Part shown: positions 22,458 through 33,200 of the stretch, piece by piece
Numbering within the stretch: the first letter of the stretch is position 1
Layout of the letters: the number at the start of each line of letters is the position of its first letter
NCBI GenBank assembly: GCA_014529385.2
Contig: CM043942.1
Location: 65,175,184-65,239,183, forward strand
DNA from: Adiantum capillus-veneris
Taxonomy: Eukaryota > Streptophyta > Polypodiopsida > Polypodiales > Pteridaceae
Length of the DNA stretch: 64,000 nucleotides
Direction: 5' to 3'
Position numbers and translations under genes: made by a program
Notes under the pieces: model-generated
Databases searched by the model: none
The model's input: the letters and a program-made list of their open reading frames with translations, nothing else
What the model was told of the DNA's origin: nothing

Positions 22458-22995
22458 TGCGCTTGCGTCCTCATCATAGGCTCCAGACAAGAGCTAGAGA
22501 GAGATCCATTCTTAGCGGGAAATGAGAGAGAGTATGGATGAGGGAGAGAGTGTGTGTGCTGAGAACGAGAGAGGGAGAAGGTGGGGTTGGGGCTGAACAA
22601 GGGAGAGAGATAGGTTTTGAACTAGAGAGAGAGAAAGAGAGAGAGAGAGATAATCCCTTGCGCCCTATGGGCTCGCTCAAAAGGAGAACGAGAGAGGGAG
22701 GAAGGAGACTGAGTGGGAGAGAGAGATGCTGAGAGAGTGGGTGATGAGAGATAGGGTGAGGGTGAGTTGGCGGGGTGCATGTGTATGAAGCTTTTGCAGA
22801 ATGGGGTTGACGAGCCATGCCATGAGGGTGATAAGGTAGGCCAAGTGAGGGGGCCATGTGATGAGGCCATGCCAGTAAAAGCTAGGGCCATGAGATCAAC
22901 CAAGGCATTGCCGAGCCCTCCGACGGTGTCACCGAGGCTTCGGGCAGAGGAAAGATAATCTTTTTTTTCGTGATTTTTGAAAATCGGGTATCATT

Positions 22996-23011
22996 AGCCC
23001 TCCCCTTTTGG
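22996..23011 (-). other. RT-3 polypurine tract
   Basis: Minus strand AAAAGGGGAGGGCTAA immediately before the LTR start TGATACCCG (22993). Compare the RT-5 tract AGGGGATGGGCAACTTA before TGTCA. Confidence 0.65.
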
Positions 23012-24025
23012 CTAGAGACATTCATCTCTCTAGCCCTGACTTTGATTCTTCTTCAGCTAATCTATAGGAGCCAATATCCAGTTGCCTTCTGAACTAGCCA
23101 TTCCATTTGGCCGTTGGTGAGATTTCTGGGATAGTCATGAATCTGCAACAGGTCCGGGTGATAGCCTGTTCCTTGGAATAGTGTGGGTTGATGAAATGGG
23201 AAGCCCACGGCTTCCATAACTTTTTTTCAGTGTCCTCCTGGATCCCAAGTGAAGAGTAGGATCATTATCTGTAGTGTCTAAACAATATAATTTGCATGCC
23301 AAATGGGACCAAATTTGTAACCACTAGTAGCAAGAGAAAAAATGAGCATCTTGGCTCCTAGAAAGACAGAATTGAAGATTATGATTCCCAAGAGTGTGCC
23401 AAGAATCCACCATATATGGCCGCCTTATTGGTGTGGTGAGCTCCAGTTGTCTTCATAACCTTGCTTACTGCCCCCACGACTGGAAAACCTTGCAAGCATA
23501 CCATGCTTCTCATGGGTGTCCTCAAACATTTCAATTGTCTTTTCTGATGTTGATAGTAAGCCACCTACCTTGTGGCTTAAATACAAGAGTAATCCAGTTA
23601 TCTCCCTCCATAGAGCGGATGCACTATTTGTAAACATTTGCACCGAGCTGGGGATGAGGCCTTCATTCTTGCACCCTATCAGCCTTTTGTCTATCCATGG
23701 CTCCTTAACTTTTATCTCCATGCTGATCTTACCTCTATATGTCCTAGTTCTTTAGCCATAACCAAAGGCCTGATGCATCCCACGCAAACACAATGCTGCA
23801 TGGTAGAGGAGTGTGGAACATCCTTAAAAGTTTGGCAACATGTTGATCATACAACTTACTCTGAACATTCTTACATAAACTAGAGGCATTACCCATCTCC
23901 AAGTTTATAACACCTTTTAGTAGACTAGAGGCATTACCCATCTCTAAGTCTATGACACTACACAATAAAGTCTTGCTCGGCTGCCAAGCCTCTGGAACAA
24001 TATCTAGCTCCAAACCTTCATTCAT
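23010..24025 (-). pseudogene. RT-3 degraded pol region (possible integrase remnant)
   Basis: Near 23250-23080 a minus-strand frame reads GTGYHPDLLQIHDYPRN then LTNGQMEWLVQKATGYW. This could be the YHPxxNGQxExxxQ part of an integrase core, with changes. Upstream, 23425-23721 and 23744-24025 are open but unassigned. The latter carries an in-frame tandem duplication (NLEMGNASSL, period 45 bases at 23881 and 23926). Position just before the polypurine tract supports the assignment, but the motif match is weak. Confidence 0.35.
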
Positions 24026-24091
24026 ACTTACCTCTTTGTTATGATCCTCTGGTTAAACTTCCTTGGTGCAGGATGCTTTCAACTTGCTACA

Positions 24092-25526
24092 CTATTGTTG
24101 GTCCATGATGGTGCAAAGGCTTCTGTTTTCAAAGACCTCCCCTTTGCTTGATATGTTGTCCATCTTCTGCAAAGCCTTGCTAGCAGGCTGGTCTTCCTCT
24201 TCTCTTGTATCTTCCATGCTCTTTGAATTCTTCTTACTATGATGAGGCTTGATCAACAATTTACACCTTCTTACCCCTTCTGCCCAATCATGTCGATTGA
24301 TGGCTTTGGTGTCTACTTCATCTACGGTTAGAGATGTTCTCACATTTGTAACACAGTTTTCTTGACCTACCTCCCTCACTAGGGTAGCATCTTTTGGTTC
24401 TTTAATCTCTTGTTCCACTGCTTCAATCCTTTGAACAGAATCCTTGCTTGATCCTTCTTCTGTTATCTTCATCTCAACCTCTTTTGCAAGACCAATGACA
24501 CTTGGTGTGCGGGTACCAATTGGTGGTGGACGTAGGATGAGTGTAAGTGGTGATTGTGGTGGTCGTTGCATCGGTGGCTGTAGAAATTGAATTGTTGGGG
24601 CTAGCTGTGTTTTCATAGCTAATGGTGGGATTTGAACATGTGAGATTGGTTGTTTGGGTAGAGGTGGTCTTGCCCTTGGTGGAGATATCTAATTCTGTCT
24701 TCCTCCTCTATTGAAGTTCTTCCTTCTCGGATGTAGGCGGTAATACATGCCATGGCCGTCTTCCCCCAAATTATAGCAATGGTATCATTGGTTTTTTTCC
24801 TTTGTTTTCCTCTCCCTTGCTCAAGATTTCTGATAGGTGCATGCCCTTGCTGCACCATATGCACGGCTAAACTTTCAAGTTGAGTAGTGATGTGACTCAA
24901 TAGGTCTTGATGTTCTTTTGATGCCTCCTGTGGTTGGGCTCTATGAACCGTTGTTGCAGTCATTGGGGTTAGTCGGACTGAGCTAGATTCCTTTGACTCG
25001 TTAAATCTTGCTTGCATGTGCATCTTCTTGTCTTAAAGGCAGGCTACTTCCACTGCCAACTCATACGTTGCAGGGAACCTTCCCTTCACCTTCTCTTTAA
25101 GCGACGACCACAGGCCAACAATGAAATGGTTCTTCTTCAGGAAATTAGACGGTCCTTCACCTTCCTCTAGTGAGGCAACCCATAGCTCTCAAAAATCCAC
25201 AAACTTGGATTCATAAGTGGCATACTCTAGCAGACTCCCCTGCTTTAATTCCGTCAGCAGTTGCCATAACTTTTATGAGGTTGTGCCTACACCAAACATC
25301 TTTACAAAGGTATCCCACAGTACATCTCATGCATTTTGGTAGCTTGGGGCAAAGAATTGTACCAATACTTGGCCTCTACTTTCATCAATAGAGGAAAAAT
25401 TCATAGCCGTGAGGCATCATCATCCTTGTTGGAAACCACACAAACGATGTCGAAGTCATCTAGAAAGTCACTGGTGATGTCTTCTCCCTTCTTTCCACTG
25501 AATGCTGGGAAAGAGACAATTGCCAT
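24092..25526 (-). pseudogene. RT-3 gag
   Basis: The likely start is the ATG at 25526 (MAIVSFPAFSGKKGEDITSD). Stops and frameshifts follow, through WQLLTELKQGESLLEYATYE, GPSNFLKKNHFIVGLWSSL, KVKGRFPATYELAVEVACL and then MHMQARFNESKESS. This matches the capsid C-terminal region of plant gypsy gag (compare FLAGLWENIHWRVELKKP in RT-5). The C-terminal part (24092-24616) is Pro-rich then acidic, without a clear zinc knuckle. It lies about 125 bases downstream of the 72-codon frame, as in the sister elements. Confidence 0.75.
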
Positions 25527-25651
25527 GGTAGTAACTTAGGAAAATACAAACTTTTCTTTATATAATAACATTAATGACATTAGCGGCTCATAGCGGCTTT
25601 TTACAGGGTTGGGTGGATAGATTTAAAACATGATAAAAATGGATTGCAAAA

Positions 25652-25870
25652 CTATAACAAAATAAATATGCTTAAATCAAAAGAGTGGTAGTAATCCAGA
25701 AGAGGCCACATGATGGGATGTGGGGATCTAAGGATTTCATGTAGCATTTCTGCTCCAAATAGAAAAACAATCTTTTGCTGGTAGAACATCTTCCCATCAA
25801 TATATATGTCTACATGCATGTGTTGCAATAAACAGAAAGGAAAGACTTCTGGCCTATTGTTATTATCCAT
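25652..25870 (-). CDS. 72-codon frame upstream of RT-3 gag (copy 2 of the conserved small ORF)
   Basis: Exactly 72 intact codons: start MDNNNRPEVFPFCLLQHMHV, middle KMFYQQKIVFLFGAEMLHEI, end DYYHSFDLSIFILL-stop. It aligns without gaps over its whole length with the frames at 18328-18546 and 30537-30755. Here the frame is intact although the gag beside it is broken by several stops. That could mean constraint or simply chance in a short frame. Function unknown. Confidence 0.7.
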   Translation of the reverse strand: MDNNNRPEVFPFCLLQHMHVDIYIDGKMFYQQKIVFLFGAEMLHEILRSPHPIMWPLLDYYHSFDLSIFILL

Positions 25871-26544
25871 GTGGGGTGTAGGGCAAGGATTTGACCACTA
25901 CGGCTACGTACCTTAGGTGTTGACGAGGTGACACCTTCACCACATGCCTCTACCTCTTGTAGAAGTCCGCACAAACCTCCACATTAGGTTCAATACAGAT
26001 TAGGCAAGAAGATTCTACCTCAATCGGCTTTCCATTCTGCATGCGGCGGTGGCGCTTGGGTGGTCGAACTTCATTTGAACTCTCTAGACCTACAGAGAGT
26101 TTAGGCCCACTTGCGTCCACCAAATGCTTTAGGCTTTCTAGATTAGACTTTGCGGTTGATGTAGTTTGATGACTCTTCTCAGACCATTAGAGAGAAAACA
26201 CTTGTTCCTACAGAAAATCTGACTGTCGTGAGAGTGCTACGGTTTTCAAAAGCAAAACTCACCATTCTTTCTTACCTTCCTCTGTCGGCACTCATTGACA
26301 GAATGCTTTGGTTGACAGTAGGTGATGGAGCTTCATAGCCTTCCCTCATAATGGTCTCAATTTGCGGTTAGCACGAGCAACACGAGATGGGAAATTTACC
26401 TCTTGGATGTTTACGATGGTGTATTCTGGTAGCAACACTTCGATGAAGACGGTCCGTGCTTCTTCAGTCTCCTCCTCCTTCATTCTCCAGTTAGATGATG
26501 TGCGTTGTCTTCAACATTGTAAACTGGAGGTTTCTAAGAAGCCC

Positions 26545-26562
26545 TCCTCAGTGGAGGCACCA
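26545..26562 (-). other. RT-3 primer binding site
   Basis: Minus strand TGGTGCCTCCACTGAGGA, identical to the RT-5 site except one base. Only three bases separate it from the surviving LTR sequence at 26566, because the LTR end is deleted here. Confidence 0.75.
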
Positions 26563-26565
26563 CGA

Positions 26566-26643
26566 TGAAGCGAACATGGGCACCACCTAGCTTTGAGAGG
26601 CTAGGACACGGACAACGGTGATTGGAAATAACACAAACTCTAC

Positions 26644-26723
<80 letters not shown>

Positions 26724-28141
26724 GCAGGTGATGAAAACCCTCGGAGTGTGTCGGAAAACTATTTTCATGCAATATTTACAGCAACCTTCTTTTTGGAGAG
26801 GTGGCAACCATGGTGATAGAGATATAAAGGGAGAGATATTGAGCCTAATAGTGTATTTTCTATAGGTGACTCATAGACACGGAGATGTTGCTAGCGTGAG
26901 TGTGTGTGTGGCAACCATTGGAATCAAGGTGTAGACATGGCTTCTTCACGTAGTGCTAATTTTCAAAATGCTACACTAAATCCCTCTCTCGTGATGCAAG
27001 CGTTGCCAATCCCTCCCACGAAAATGCTACCAAGTGCTCACACACCCGATGAAATTTCCACCCCCCCCCCCCAATCTCCTTGTTCTCCTAGTCCCCAAAA
27101 TCAATCCCCCTTAATAGTGACCTCTGAGTGCCTTTCTATAGGTGCTGGGAGCTTTGGGTTAGGGTAATTTGATTAGATTTAGGATCCTAATCTAGGGAGA
27201 CACAACAAGGTGGTGAGTCCTAGATGGTTGACCCTTGCTTTGTCTTGGGGAATATTATAAAGGAAAACTCTTAGGTTGACCTTTGTGGCCATCACCTAGA
27301 GAGAGGTATAATTTACTAATAGGAATTTTTACAAGATTTGGTTTGAAAACTGAGGAAAATGATGACAACCTATGGATTTCACTGAAGAGGGCATCGTGGA
27401 TGCAATGCAAGTGAAAGACGGGCTTAGCTGGTGCATCGACATAGCACCTCTGTCATTTCGGGGAGCGGTCGAGGCATGCCGTTGGCGACTTTGCTTGTTT
27501 CAATGTCGGCGGTCGAGGCATGCCGTTGGTGACTTTGCTTGTTTCAATGTCGGCGGCGTGCGACTTGGCCATCTTTCCTCTCTTTGGCATCGATGTCGAT
27601 TATTCGTTTTTTTATTTTTTTGGTGGGTGCGTATGGGGTGCGCATGTTTTTTTCGAATATGTGCGTGCGTATGTGGGGTTGTGTGATTGTGTGTACTATT
27701 TGTATGGGTGTGTATACTTGAGTGCGCAAATGCGTGCGGAATGTGTGTGTGTGGCTTGAGTTGTGTGTGCCGTGTCGAGCGGGTGTGTGTGAGTGTGAAT
27801 GAGTGTGGGTGGGAACGAGGGAGTATATAGTTATTTATATATATATACATATTATTTTTTTATTTATATTTATATATATTTTTTTGATGGTGCCTGCGGC
27901 ACAGAGAAACAGAGAGAGGGAGAACGAGAATGAGAGGGAGGGAGGGAGCGGGTAGTGGAAAAGGGGAGGGGAGAGAGTGTGTGTGTGTATGTGTGTGTGT
28001 AGTTAGAGAGAGAGAGAGAGAGCGGTCCTGTGATGTTGCATAACAGACTGCATGAGTTGCACAGAAAGCGAGAGGGAGAGGGAGAGAGCTAGTAGCGAGA
28101 GTGTGAGGAGGAGTATGTGATAGTGTGTGTGTGTGTATGTG

Positions 28142-28188
<47 letters not shown>

Positions 28189-28610
28189 GTGCAGCTGCAC
28201 CTTCGAGCTTAAACCGGGAGCAAGAGAGAGAAGCGAGATGGAAGGCTTTGATCTTGTGGTGGACCGTGGCTAACAGAGAGTGTTGCAGGGGGGGGGGGGG
28301 GGGCAATGAGGTGGGAAAGAGAGCGGGCCAAAGGGTGGGGCTGAGGGGTGACGGGGTGAGGAGAGAGAGGGATATTATCCTATGTGCCGGCATGGGCTGC
28401 ATGGCGTCTAAAGAAACCAGAGGAGGGGAGAGAGTTAATGGGGTGGGGGAGATCACGAGCATCCCAGGTAGGCGGTCCAAACTGTGAAGGGATCATGGAG
28501 CCGGGGCTCCCTCATGTAGTATGCCAGGACATGATCTTGGCCGCTTGTGCTGCAAGGTGACGGCGAGGGTGAGGGACCGGGGCTTTTGACAATGAGGACC
28601 AAGGGGGGTT
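26566..28610 (-). mobile_element. RT-3 5' LTR, part next to primer site
   Basis: This continues at 34515-35139 after the nested insertions. Segment 26566-27812 pairs with 12909-14011. Segment 27885-28610 pairs with 21473-22235. A TA-rich stretch (27829-27880) joins them. It contains (GA)n at 26649-26722 and a G run at 28289-28302. Confidence 0.75.
26649..26722 (+). repeat. (GA)n microsatellite
   Basis: Pure GA run where the partner LTR has (AC)n at 12983-13001. Confidence 0.95.
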
Positions 28611-28649
28611 CCCGGGTAGGTCACCTAGTAAAAGTGTAACCTATCACGT
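28611..28649 (+). mobile_element. Small inverted-repeat element, left end (continues 34310-34514)
   Basis: CCCGGGTAGGTCACCTAGTA begins a segment absent from the sister LTR (which reads AAAGGGGGGGGTTAGG across this point). The right end, near 34488-34514, reads in reverse complement CTCGGGAGGTTCACTATGTG. The two ends form an imperfect inverted repeat of about 28 bases. The element is about 245 bases without RT-5. The G-rich flanks hide any target duplication. Confidence 0.45.
28646..28649 (+). other. Target-site duplication ACGT (RT-5, left)
   Basis: ACGT just before the 5' LTR, matched at 34306-34309 just after the 3' LTR. Four bases, as for RT-3. Confidence 0.8.
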
Positions 28650-29791
28650 TGTCAGGAGTTTTTTGGAGCAAAGGATTGCGCATATGTACATACACATGCA
28701 TGGTGCATCAAATAAAGGATTGCCCATTTTCCATAGCCAAGTGGTTACGTGGGGCCCACATGTGTACAGATAGGACACCATGTACATAGTGCATCGATTT
28801 TCACCGTTACTAGTACCATTGTGTTTTTCTACAATAAGGAGGAGTTGGTAGCGCGTAAAACTTCTCGAGGAAGCTATCCGCGGGCCGACGACGTGAGGTC
28901 AGCAGGTGCGTCAGATGGCATCTAGTGGCGTCAGGAGGGCGAACGAGGTCAATATTTGCACGCAGATAAGGACGGACACAACGTGGGTGTTTGCTTGTGA
29001 GAATTATGTAGAAAGGTCATCATTAGGACCACTTTTTGGGGCCACTTCACGTGGTGGCGAGATGCATTATTGGAAAAAAGCTGAGTGCCAGGTGTGCGAA
29101 TGATGCAAAAAGGTGACAACTATGCACTGCGAGGTCAGTTTTTGGCCTGTTCGGGGTCCGTTTGAGGTCATCTAAAAGGCCAAGGGTGCCCAACTAATAA
29201 AGCTAAGTGTGGGAACTGAAAAAACTGAGAGAAGACCAGAAAAAACGTGGAGAAGAGAGGAGGAACAGCCGCAGGTGTGTTTTTTGGGTTTTTGGAGCCT
29301 GTTTTGGCCGTAAACTGCTCATCCGAGGTCGGATTTGAGCACTTTGACATTGTAAACTGGGGTTTTGGGCCGTTCCGGACGCGATGGCGCTGTCCATTTT
29401 GCCAAATTCCTCACTCTTTTTCTGCTGTTTTTCTGTGTAAGTTTCTCCTATGAGCGAAGTTTCTTCTCCAATTTGTGATTGTATCTGGTATCTTTTACCC
29501 ATATTGTGTGAGCTGTTTGCCCCATTGGTGTTGGCCCAAGCTCATTTGTATCTAAACATCAGAAATTCTCCTCTTTTGAGCTGATTTTTTTGGGTGTGTG
29601 TGTGTGTGTGTGTGTCTGTGTGGAGTGGGCAAGTGGATAGTCTCTCTCCTCTCACTCCAGAGGTGTGTTCCCTGTCTCGGCCAGGTGTGTTGTGTAAGCC
29701 GAGTGGTGCCCCATAGTGTGTGTGTGTATCTTCCCAAGAGTGTGTGTCGGGTCGTTATAGAGGCGCTGTGTGTGTTTTCATCCCGCCCACA
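28650..29791 (+). mobile_element. RT-5 5' LTR, 1142 bp
   Basis: Begins TGTCAGGAGTTTTTTGGAGC and ends CATCCCGCCCACA. It contains a (GT)n run near 29595 and repeated GTGTGTGT blocks. It retains 37 bases (after GTGGTTAC) that the 3' LTR lacks. Confidence 0.95.
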
Positions 29792-29797
29792 TTCTTT

Positions 29798-29815
29798 TGG
29801 TGCCCCCACTGAGGA
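29798..29815 (+). other. RT-5 primer binding site
   Basis: TGGTGCCCCCACTGAGGA, six bases after the LTR end. The same site occurs with one change in RT-3 and two in RT-4. The priming tRNA was not identified. Confidence 0.8.
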
Positions 29816-29838
29816 TCTTTTTCGAGTACCTTCTGCTT

Positions 29839-29950
29839 CGAGCTTCGAGCTTCGCGCTTCGGGATTACAGGTTGCAGGTTGCAGATTACAGGTTACAGGT
29901 TACAGGGACAGGTACAGGTACAGGTGATTCACGCAGGTACAGGTAGCTGG
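29839..29950 (+). repeat. Leader mini-repeats (GCTTCGA and ACAGGTTACAGGT types)
   Basis: A short run of GCTTCGAGCTTCGAG is followed by about a dozen imperfect 6-8-base units of TTACAGG, TGCAGG and TACAGG. They lie in the untranslated leader just after the primer site, where packaging signals are expected. Any role is inference. Confidence 0.75.
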
Positions 29951-30536
29951 AGTACAGTGATATACTAGCAGTGATGTCACTTGCAGTTGTTGTGGGTATG
30001 CATCACTTGGCGCCTATTTGAGCGCATTGTCTGTTGGATTGTACGTTGCTTGTGGAAACTGTCATTGTACGCATTTGTGGAGCCATACTTGGTTGTATTT
30101 GGCAGTCCCAACCATTTCTGAGACTTGGTCTGGAAGATAGTCATTTCTGAGACTTGACTATATGCGATTTGCATTAGCCTTCGTGTGAGGGTCGATAGCG
30201 TGAGGTTTTATTGAGCTGGGGGATTCTCAAATGTGGAGATCCTTTCGGTGATACAGGTAGCTGGAGCACCCTTTTTGTGACCTCGCCATAGGCTATGTAC
30301 TAGTGAGTCCTACTTGATGCTCGGGTTCTATTGTTGACAGTTTATGCATACATAGACAGTCTATATTTTGGGTTCCTACTGCTCTACTTCTGGGGAAACT
30401 CTGTCGAAATTTTCCCAAGTTATGATGGCTGGTTTTTTGGTATTTTGAGCCATTTATGCTGTTATGCTGCTGAAATTTTGGCAAAATCAGAGGTTGAGTC
30501 AGGTGTGCCTTCTTGGGAGCTTCATGGTTGGCTTTA

Positions 30537-30755
30537 ATGGATGATCAAAATGGCCCTCAGTTCACTCCTTTTCATTTAACTCAAAGAATTCAGATTAATG
30601 TTCATGTGTCCAGGAAGATCTTTTTCCAGTAGCGCATAGTCTTTATGTTTGGGCCAAGAAGATTGAGAGAGATCCTGGAATGTCCGTTGCCTGTTGTAAT
30701 TCCAATGATCAACTATGAAAACTCATTTGATGTGCATGTGTTTGTCCTTATCTAA
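30537..30755 (+). pseudogene. 72-codon frame upstream of RT-5 gag (copy 3), with one in-frame TAG
   Basis: Reads MDDQNGPQFTPFHLTQRIQI at the start and SFDVHVFVLI-stop at the end, 72 codons counting one internal TAG near codon 33. That TAG sits in CAG-TAG where the sister copies read Gln-Gln (QQR, QQK), so a single C-to-T change explains it. Length, position (about 100 bases before gag) and residue pattern agree with the copies in RT-4 and RT-3. Either the frame is dispensable in this non-autonomous element, or the TAG is read through. Confidence 0.7.
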
Positions 30756-30857
30756 AGTTGAGCTCCATTGAAGTTTCTGGGGATTGGGTAGTGAAAAGTT
30801 TTGGGTTCTTGCACGTGTGTTTGAAGGGGTTCTCAAAGCATCATAATTTGGGTAGCC

Positions 30858-33185
30858 ATGGCTTTCTCTTATCCGGAGTTTCATGGAAGAAGTGATGAAG
30901 ATGTGGAAGAATTTTTGGAAAAGATGGAGGTTGTCTGCATTAGCAACCAGATTCATGACCCTACGCAAATGTTACGCCTTCTCCAAATTTGTTTGAAGAG
31001 TGATGCACGAGTTTGGTCTAAAGCGTTTGAAGAGGAGTTGCGTGTGGCTGATCCACCTGTAAGGTTGAGTTGGGACAATCTACGAGCAGGGTTGGAAGTG
31101 GAGTTTGTGAAGATAGAAGATCCTGACAAGGTGTGCCAAGAAGTACAGGCTTTGGTGCAGAAGGAAGGTGAGCCAGTAGATGCGTACATACGTAAGTTTT
31201 CATTGGCATGGGAGCGAATGTGCAAGGCTTTAGCACCACAGGTACCCCCGCCTGACATGATGAAGAAGGACAGGTTCTTGGCTGGTCTTTGGGAGAATAT
31301 ACATTGGAGAGTGGAGCTAAAGAAGCCTAGGACATATGAAGATGCACTAGAGGTAGCAAGGAACAAAGAGTGGAAGCTGAGGAAAATGAGCCAGTTAGGG
31401 GTGGAGTCTTTGCCAATGAGGTCTGAATTTCAGCCTATAGAGTCTTTACAAGGGCGCATGTCAGGGGTTCATCATGAACCAGTGGTTCCTGTTACTACTC
31501 AGGTTATCCCAGCAGTGGTCACTACAGCAGTGCAAGATGATGGCCTAAGGCAAGACATGAGGCAAGTGGTTGATTTGATGAAGAATCTCAGCCTAAACAT
31601 GCTAGGTCAAGTGGGAAATAATCGAGGTCGAGGGAGGTTTGCAAATCAGCAAGGAGGTGAAGAAAGGCCTAGGAATGGTGTTGGACAAAGCAATGGTAGG
31701 TTTTGGAGGCAGACGCCCACATGTTATAATTGTGGAGAGTTGGGTCACATCAGCCCGCAATGTGATAAGCCACCAAGGATGGGGGGAGACATGTATCCAT
31801 TGCCAAGACAGGTGCTAACTAGGTCAAATGATTATGGCATCGAAATTAAGGGAGACGAAGGAACTAGTGGACTGACCCAGGAGGAAAAAGGGAAGACAAA
31901 AGTGCTAAGTGTAGTCACCTTGGAGAAGGCATCAAAGCTAGAGGATACATTAGTGATGCCAATTGGGAAGAGGACCACAGAGGAAAAGGAAGGAAGAAGT
32001 GCCCCAGGTCCTAGTAAGAAGAAAGGAAAGAGCCATGAAGGCGAGGATGTCAAGGCCAAGAGGAAAAGGAGAGCTCGTCGAAAGTTTCATGTTTCAGATT
32101 TTCCACTAGGGGATGGGCAATTAAGCTATGACTTGAAGGAGGATCTAACGAGCAGGAAGGCAGATGTTACTTTTGGGCAGCTTATAGAGATGGTGCCTAA
32201 GCTAAAGCGACAATGGAAGAGGATGGTTAACCCAATGGAGAAAGAGCCAGAGAGAGGTTCAGTGAAGGTGTTGGCAATGGACGAGCTACCAGACATTTGT
32301 CCAATAGTAGATGTGTGGCATAAAAGGAAAAATTTGGGACAAGGTTATGTGGATGGCGGAGCCCAAATATGCGTCATAACACACTCATGCGTTGAGAAGA
32401 TGGGTCTCACAGTGGCTGGGGTGTCAGGTTTTCGGATCAGATTGGCAAACCATCAAAAAGTAAAATGCTTAGGTGTTGTAAAGAGCTTAGAAGTGGAGGC
32501 ATATGATGCAAAGGCAGTGGTTGATTTTCATGTGATGCCAGCAGGGTTGGGAGCATATCCTATTATACTGGGCAGACCATGGTTACGTGCAGTGGGAGCT
32601 CTTCAAGATTGGCGACATGGTACGATTAGCCTCTATGGAAAGACAGGTACCAAGAAGCTTTATAATATGGACACAAGGAAACGATTAGAGGAGATTTATG
32701 AAGATGAGGATGAGTCTAGTGATGAAGACTCTTCCACAGTGACAGATGAGGATAGTGATAGCACTACCAGCAGTGATGAGGATGCTGATGTTGCATTTCT
32801 TTTGATGGACAAAGAAATTCAGGAGATTGGTTTAGTTGCATTTGCGAATCAGGTTGAAGATGAAAGTGAAGGGCCTTATGAAGTGATTGAAGGGCTGATG
32901 CAAACCAAGGTTGAGTTGTCAAAGAAGCAGGAATTAATAACACAAATGATCAGTGGAGACCTCTCACCTATGGAGAAGGAGATATATTTGCACATGCAGG
33001 TCTATGCCAAAGTAATTGATGATTTTCTTGATGGGAGGTTGATAAATGGCATCTCTACAGGTTTTCCTTGGGAACCAGGTGAAGCTTTTGATGCAAGGAA
33101 TGCAAAGTGTTTTTGTGTGGGATCCTGGTGGAATGAGCATCTACTAGTGTTGCTGCTGCTGAGCATGAATGCTCTAGCAGGCTAG
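30858..33185 (+). CDS. RT-5 gag-protease polyprotein, 775 aa
   Basis: One intact frame. Residues 1-190 are a plant gypsy capsid domain (MAFSYPEFHGRSDEDVEEFL, LSWDNLRAGLEVEFVK, VDAYIRKFSLAWERMCKAL, FLAGLWENIHWRVELKKPRT). A zinc knuckle has Cys289, Cys292, His297 and Cys302 (CYNCGELGHISPQC). A Lys/Arg-rich linker spans about 370-415. The aspartic protease has its active site at Asp499-Gly500-Gly501 (YVDGGAQICVI), followed by RIRLANHQKVKCLG and YPIILGRPWLRAVGA. An acidic Ser/Asp/Glu tract covers about 610-650. The frame stops 16 bases before the 3' LTR, so the whole pol was lost by internal deletion. Start choice: first Met of the open frame, preceding the conserved capsid motif. The protein should assemble particles and mature itself, but cannot copy RNA. 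Confidence 0.93.
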   Translation: MAFSYPEFHGRSDEDVEEFLEKMEVVCISNQIHDPTQMLRLLQICLKSDARVWSKAFEEELRVADPPVRLSWDNLRAGLEVEFVKIEDPDKVCQEVQALVQKEGEPVDAYIRKFSLAWERMCKALAPQVPPPDMMKKDRFLAGLWENIHWRVELKKPRTYEDALEVARNKEWKLRKMSQLGVESLPMRSEFQPIESLQGRMSGVHHEPVVPVTTQVIPAVVTTAVQDDGLRQDMRQVVDLMKNLSLNMLGQVGNNRGRGRFANQQGGEERPRNGVGQSNGRFWRQTPTCYNCGELGHISPQCDKPPRMGGDMYPLPRQVLTRSNDYGIEIKGDEGTSGLTQEEKGKTKVLSVVTLEKASKLEDTLVMPIGKRTTEEKEGRSAPGPSKKKGKSHEGEDVKAKRKRRARRKFHVSDFPLGDGQLSYDLKEDLTSRKADVTFGQLIEMVPKLKRQWKRMVNPMEKEPERGSVKVLAMDELPDICPIVDVWHKRKNLGQGYVDGGAQICVITHSCVEKMGLTVAGVSGFRIRLANHQKVKCLGVVKSLEVEAYDAKAVVDFHVMPAGLGAYPIILGRPWLRAVGALQDWRHGTISLYGKTGTKKLYNMDTRKRLEEIYEDEDESSDEDSSTVTDEDSDSTTSSDEDADVAFLLMDKEIQEIGLVAFANQVEDESEGPYEVIEGLMQTKVELSKKQELITQMISGDLSPMEKEIYLHMQVYAKVIDDFLDGRLINGISTGFPWEPGEAFDARNAKCFCVGSWWNEHLLVLLLLSMNALAG

Positions 33186-33200
33186 GGGATGGGCAACTTA
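33184..33200 (+). other. RT-5 polypurine tract
   Basis: AGGGGATGGGCAACTTA directly upstream of the 3' LTR TGTCA, overlapping the stop codon of the gag-protease frame. Confidence 0.75.

Noticed and set aside
28906-29103. Open frames repeated at 28906-29103 and 33420-33617 (65 codons) and 29203-29502 / 33717-34016 (99 codons)
   Set aside because: Their conservation is simply that of the two RT-5 LTRs. They have no recognisable domain and are not needed to explain LTR identity.
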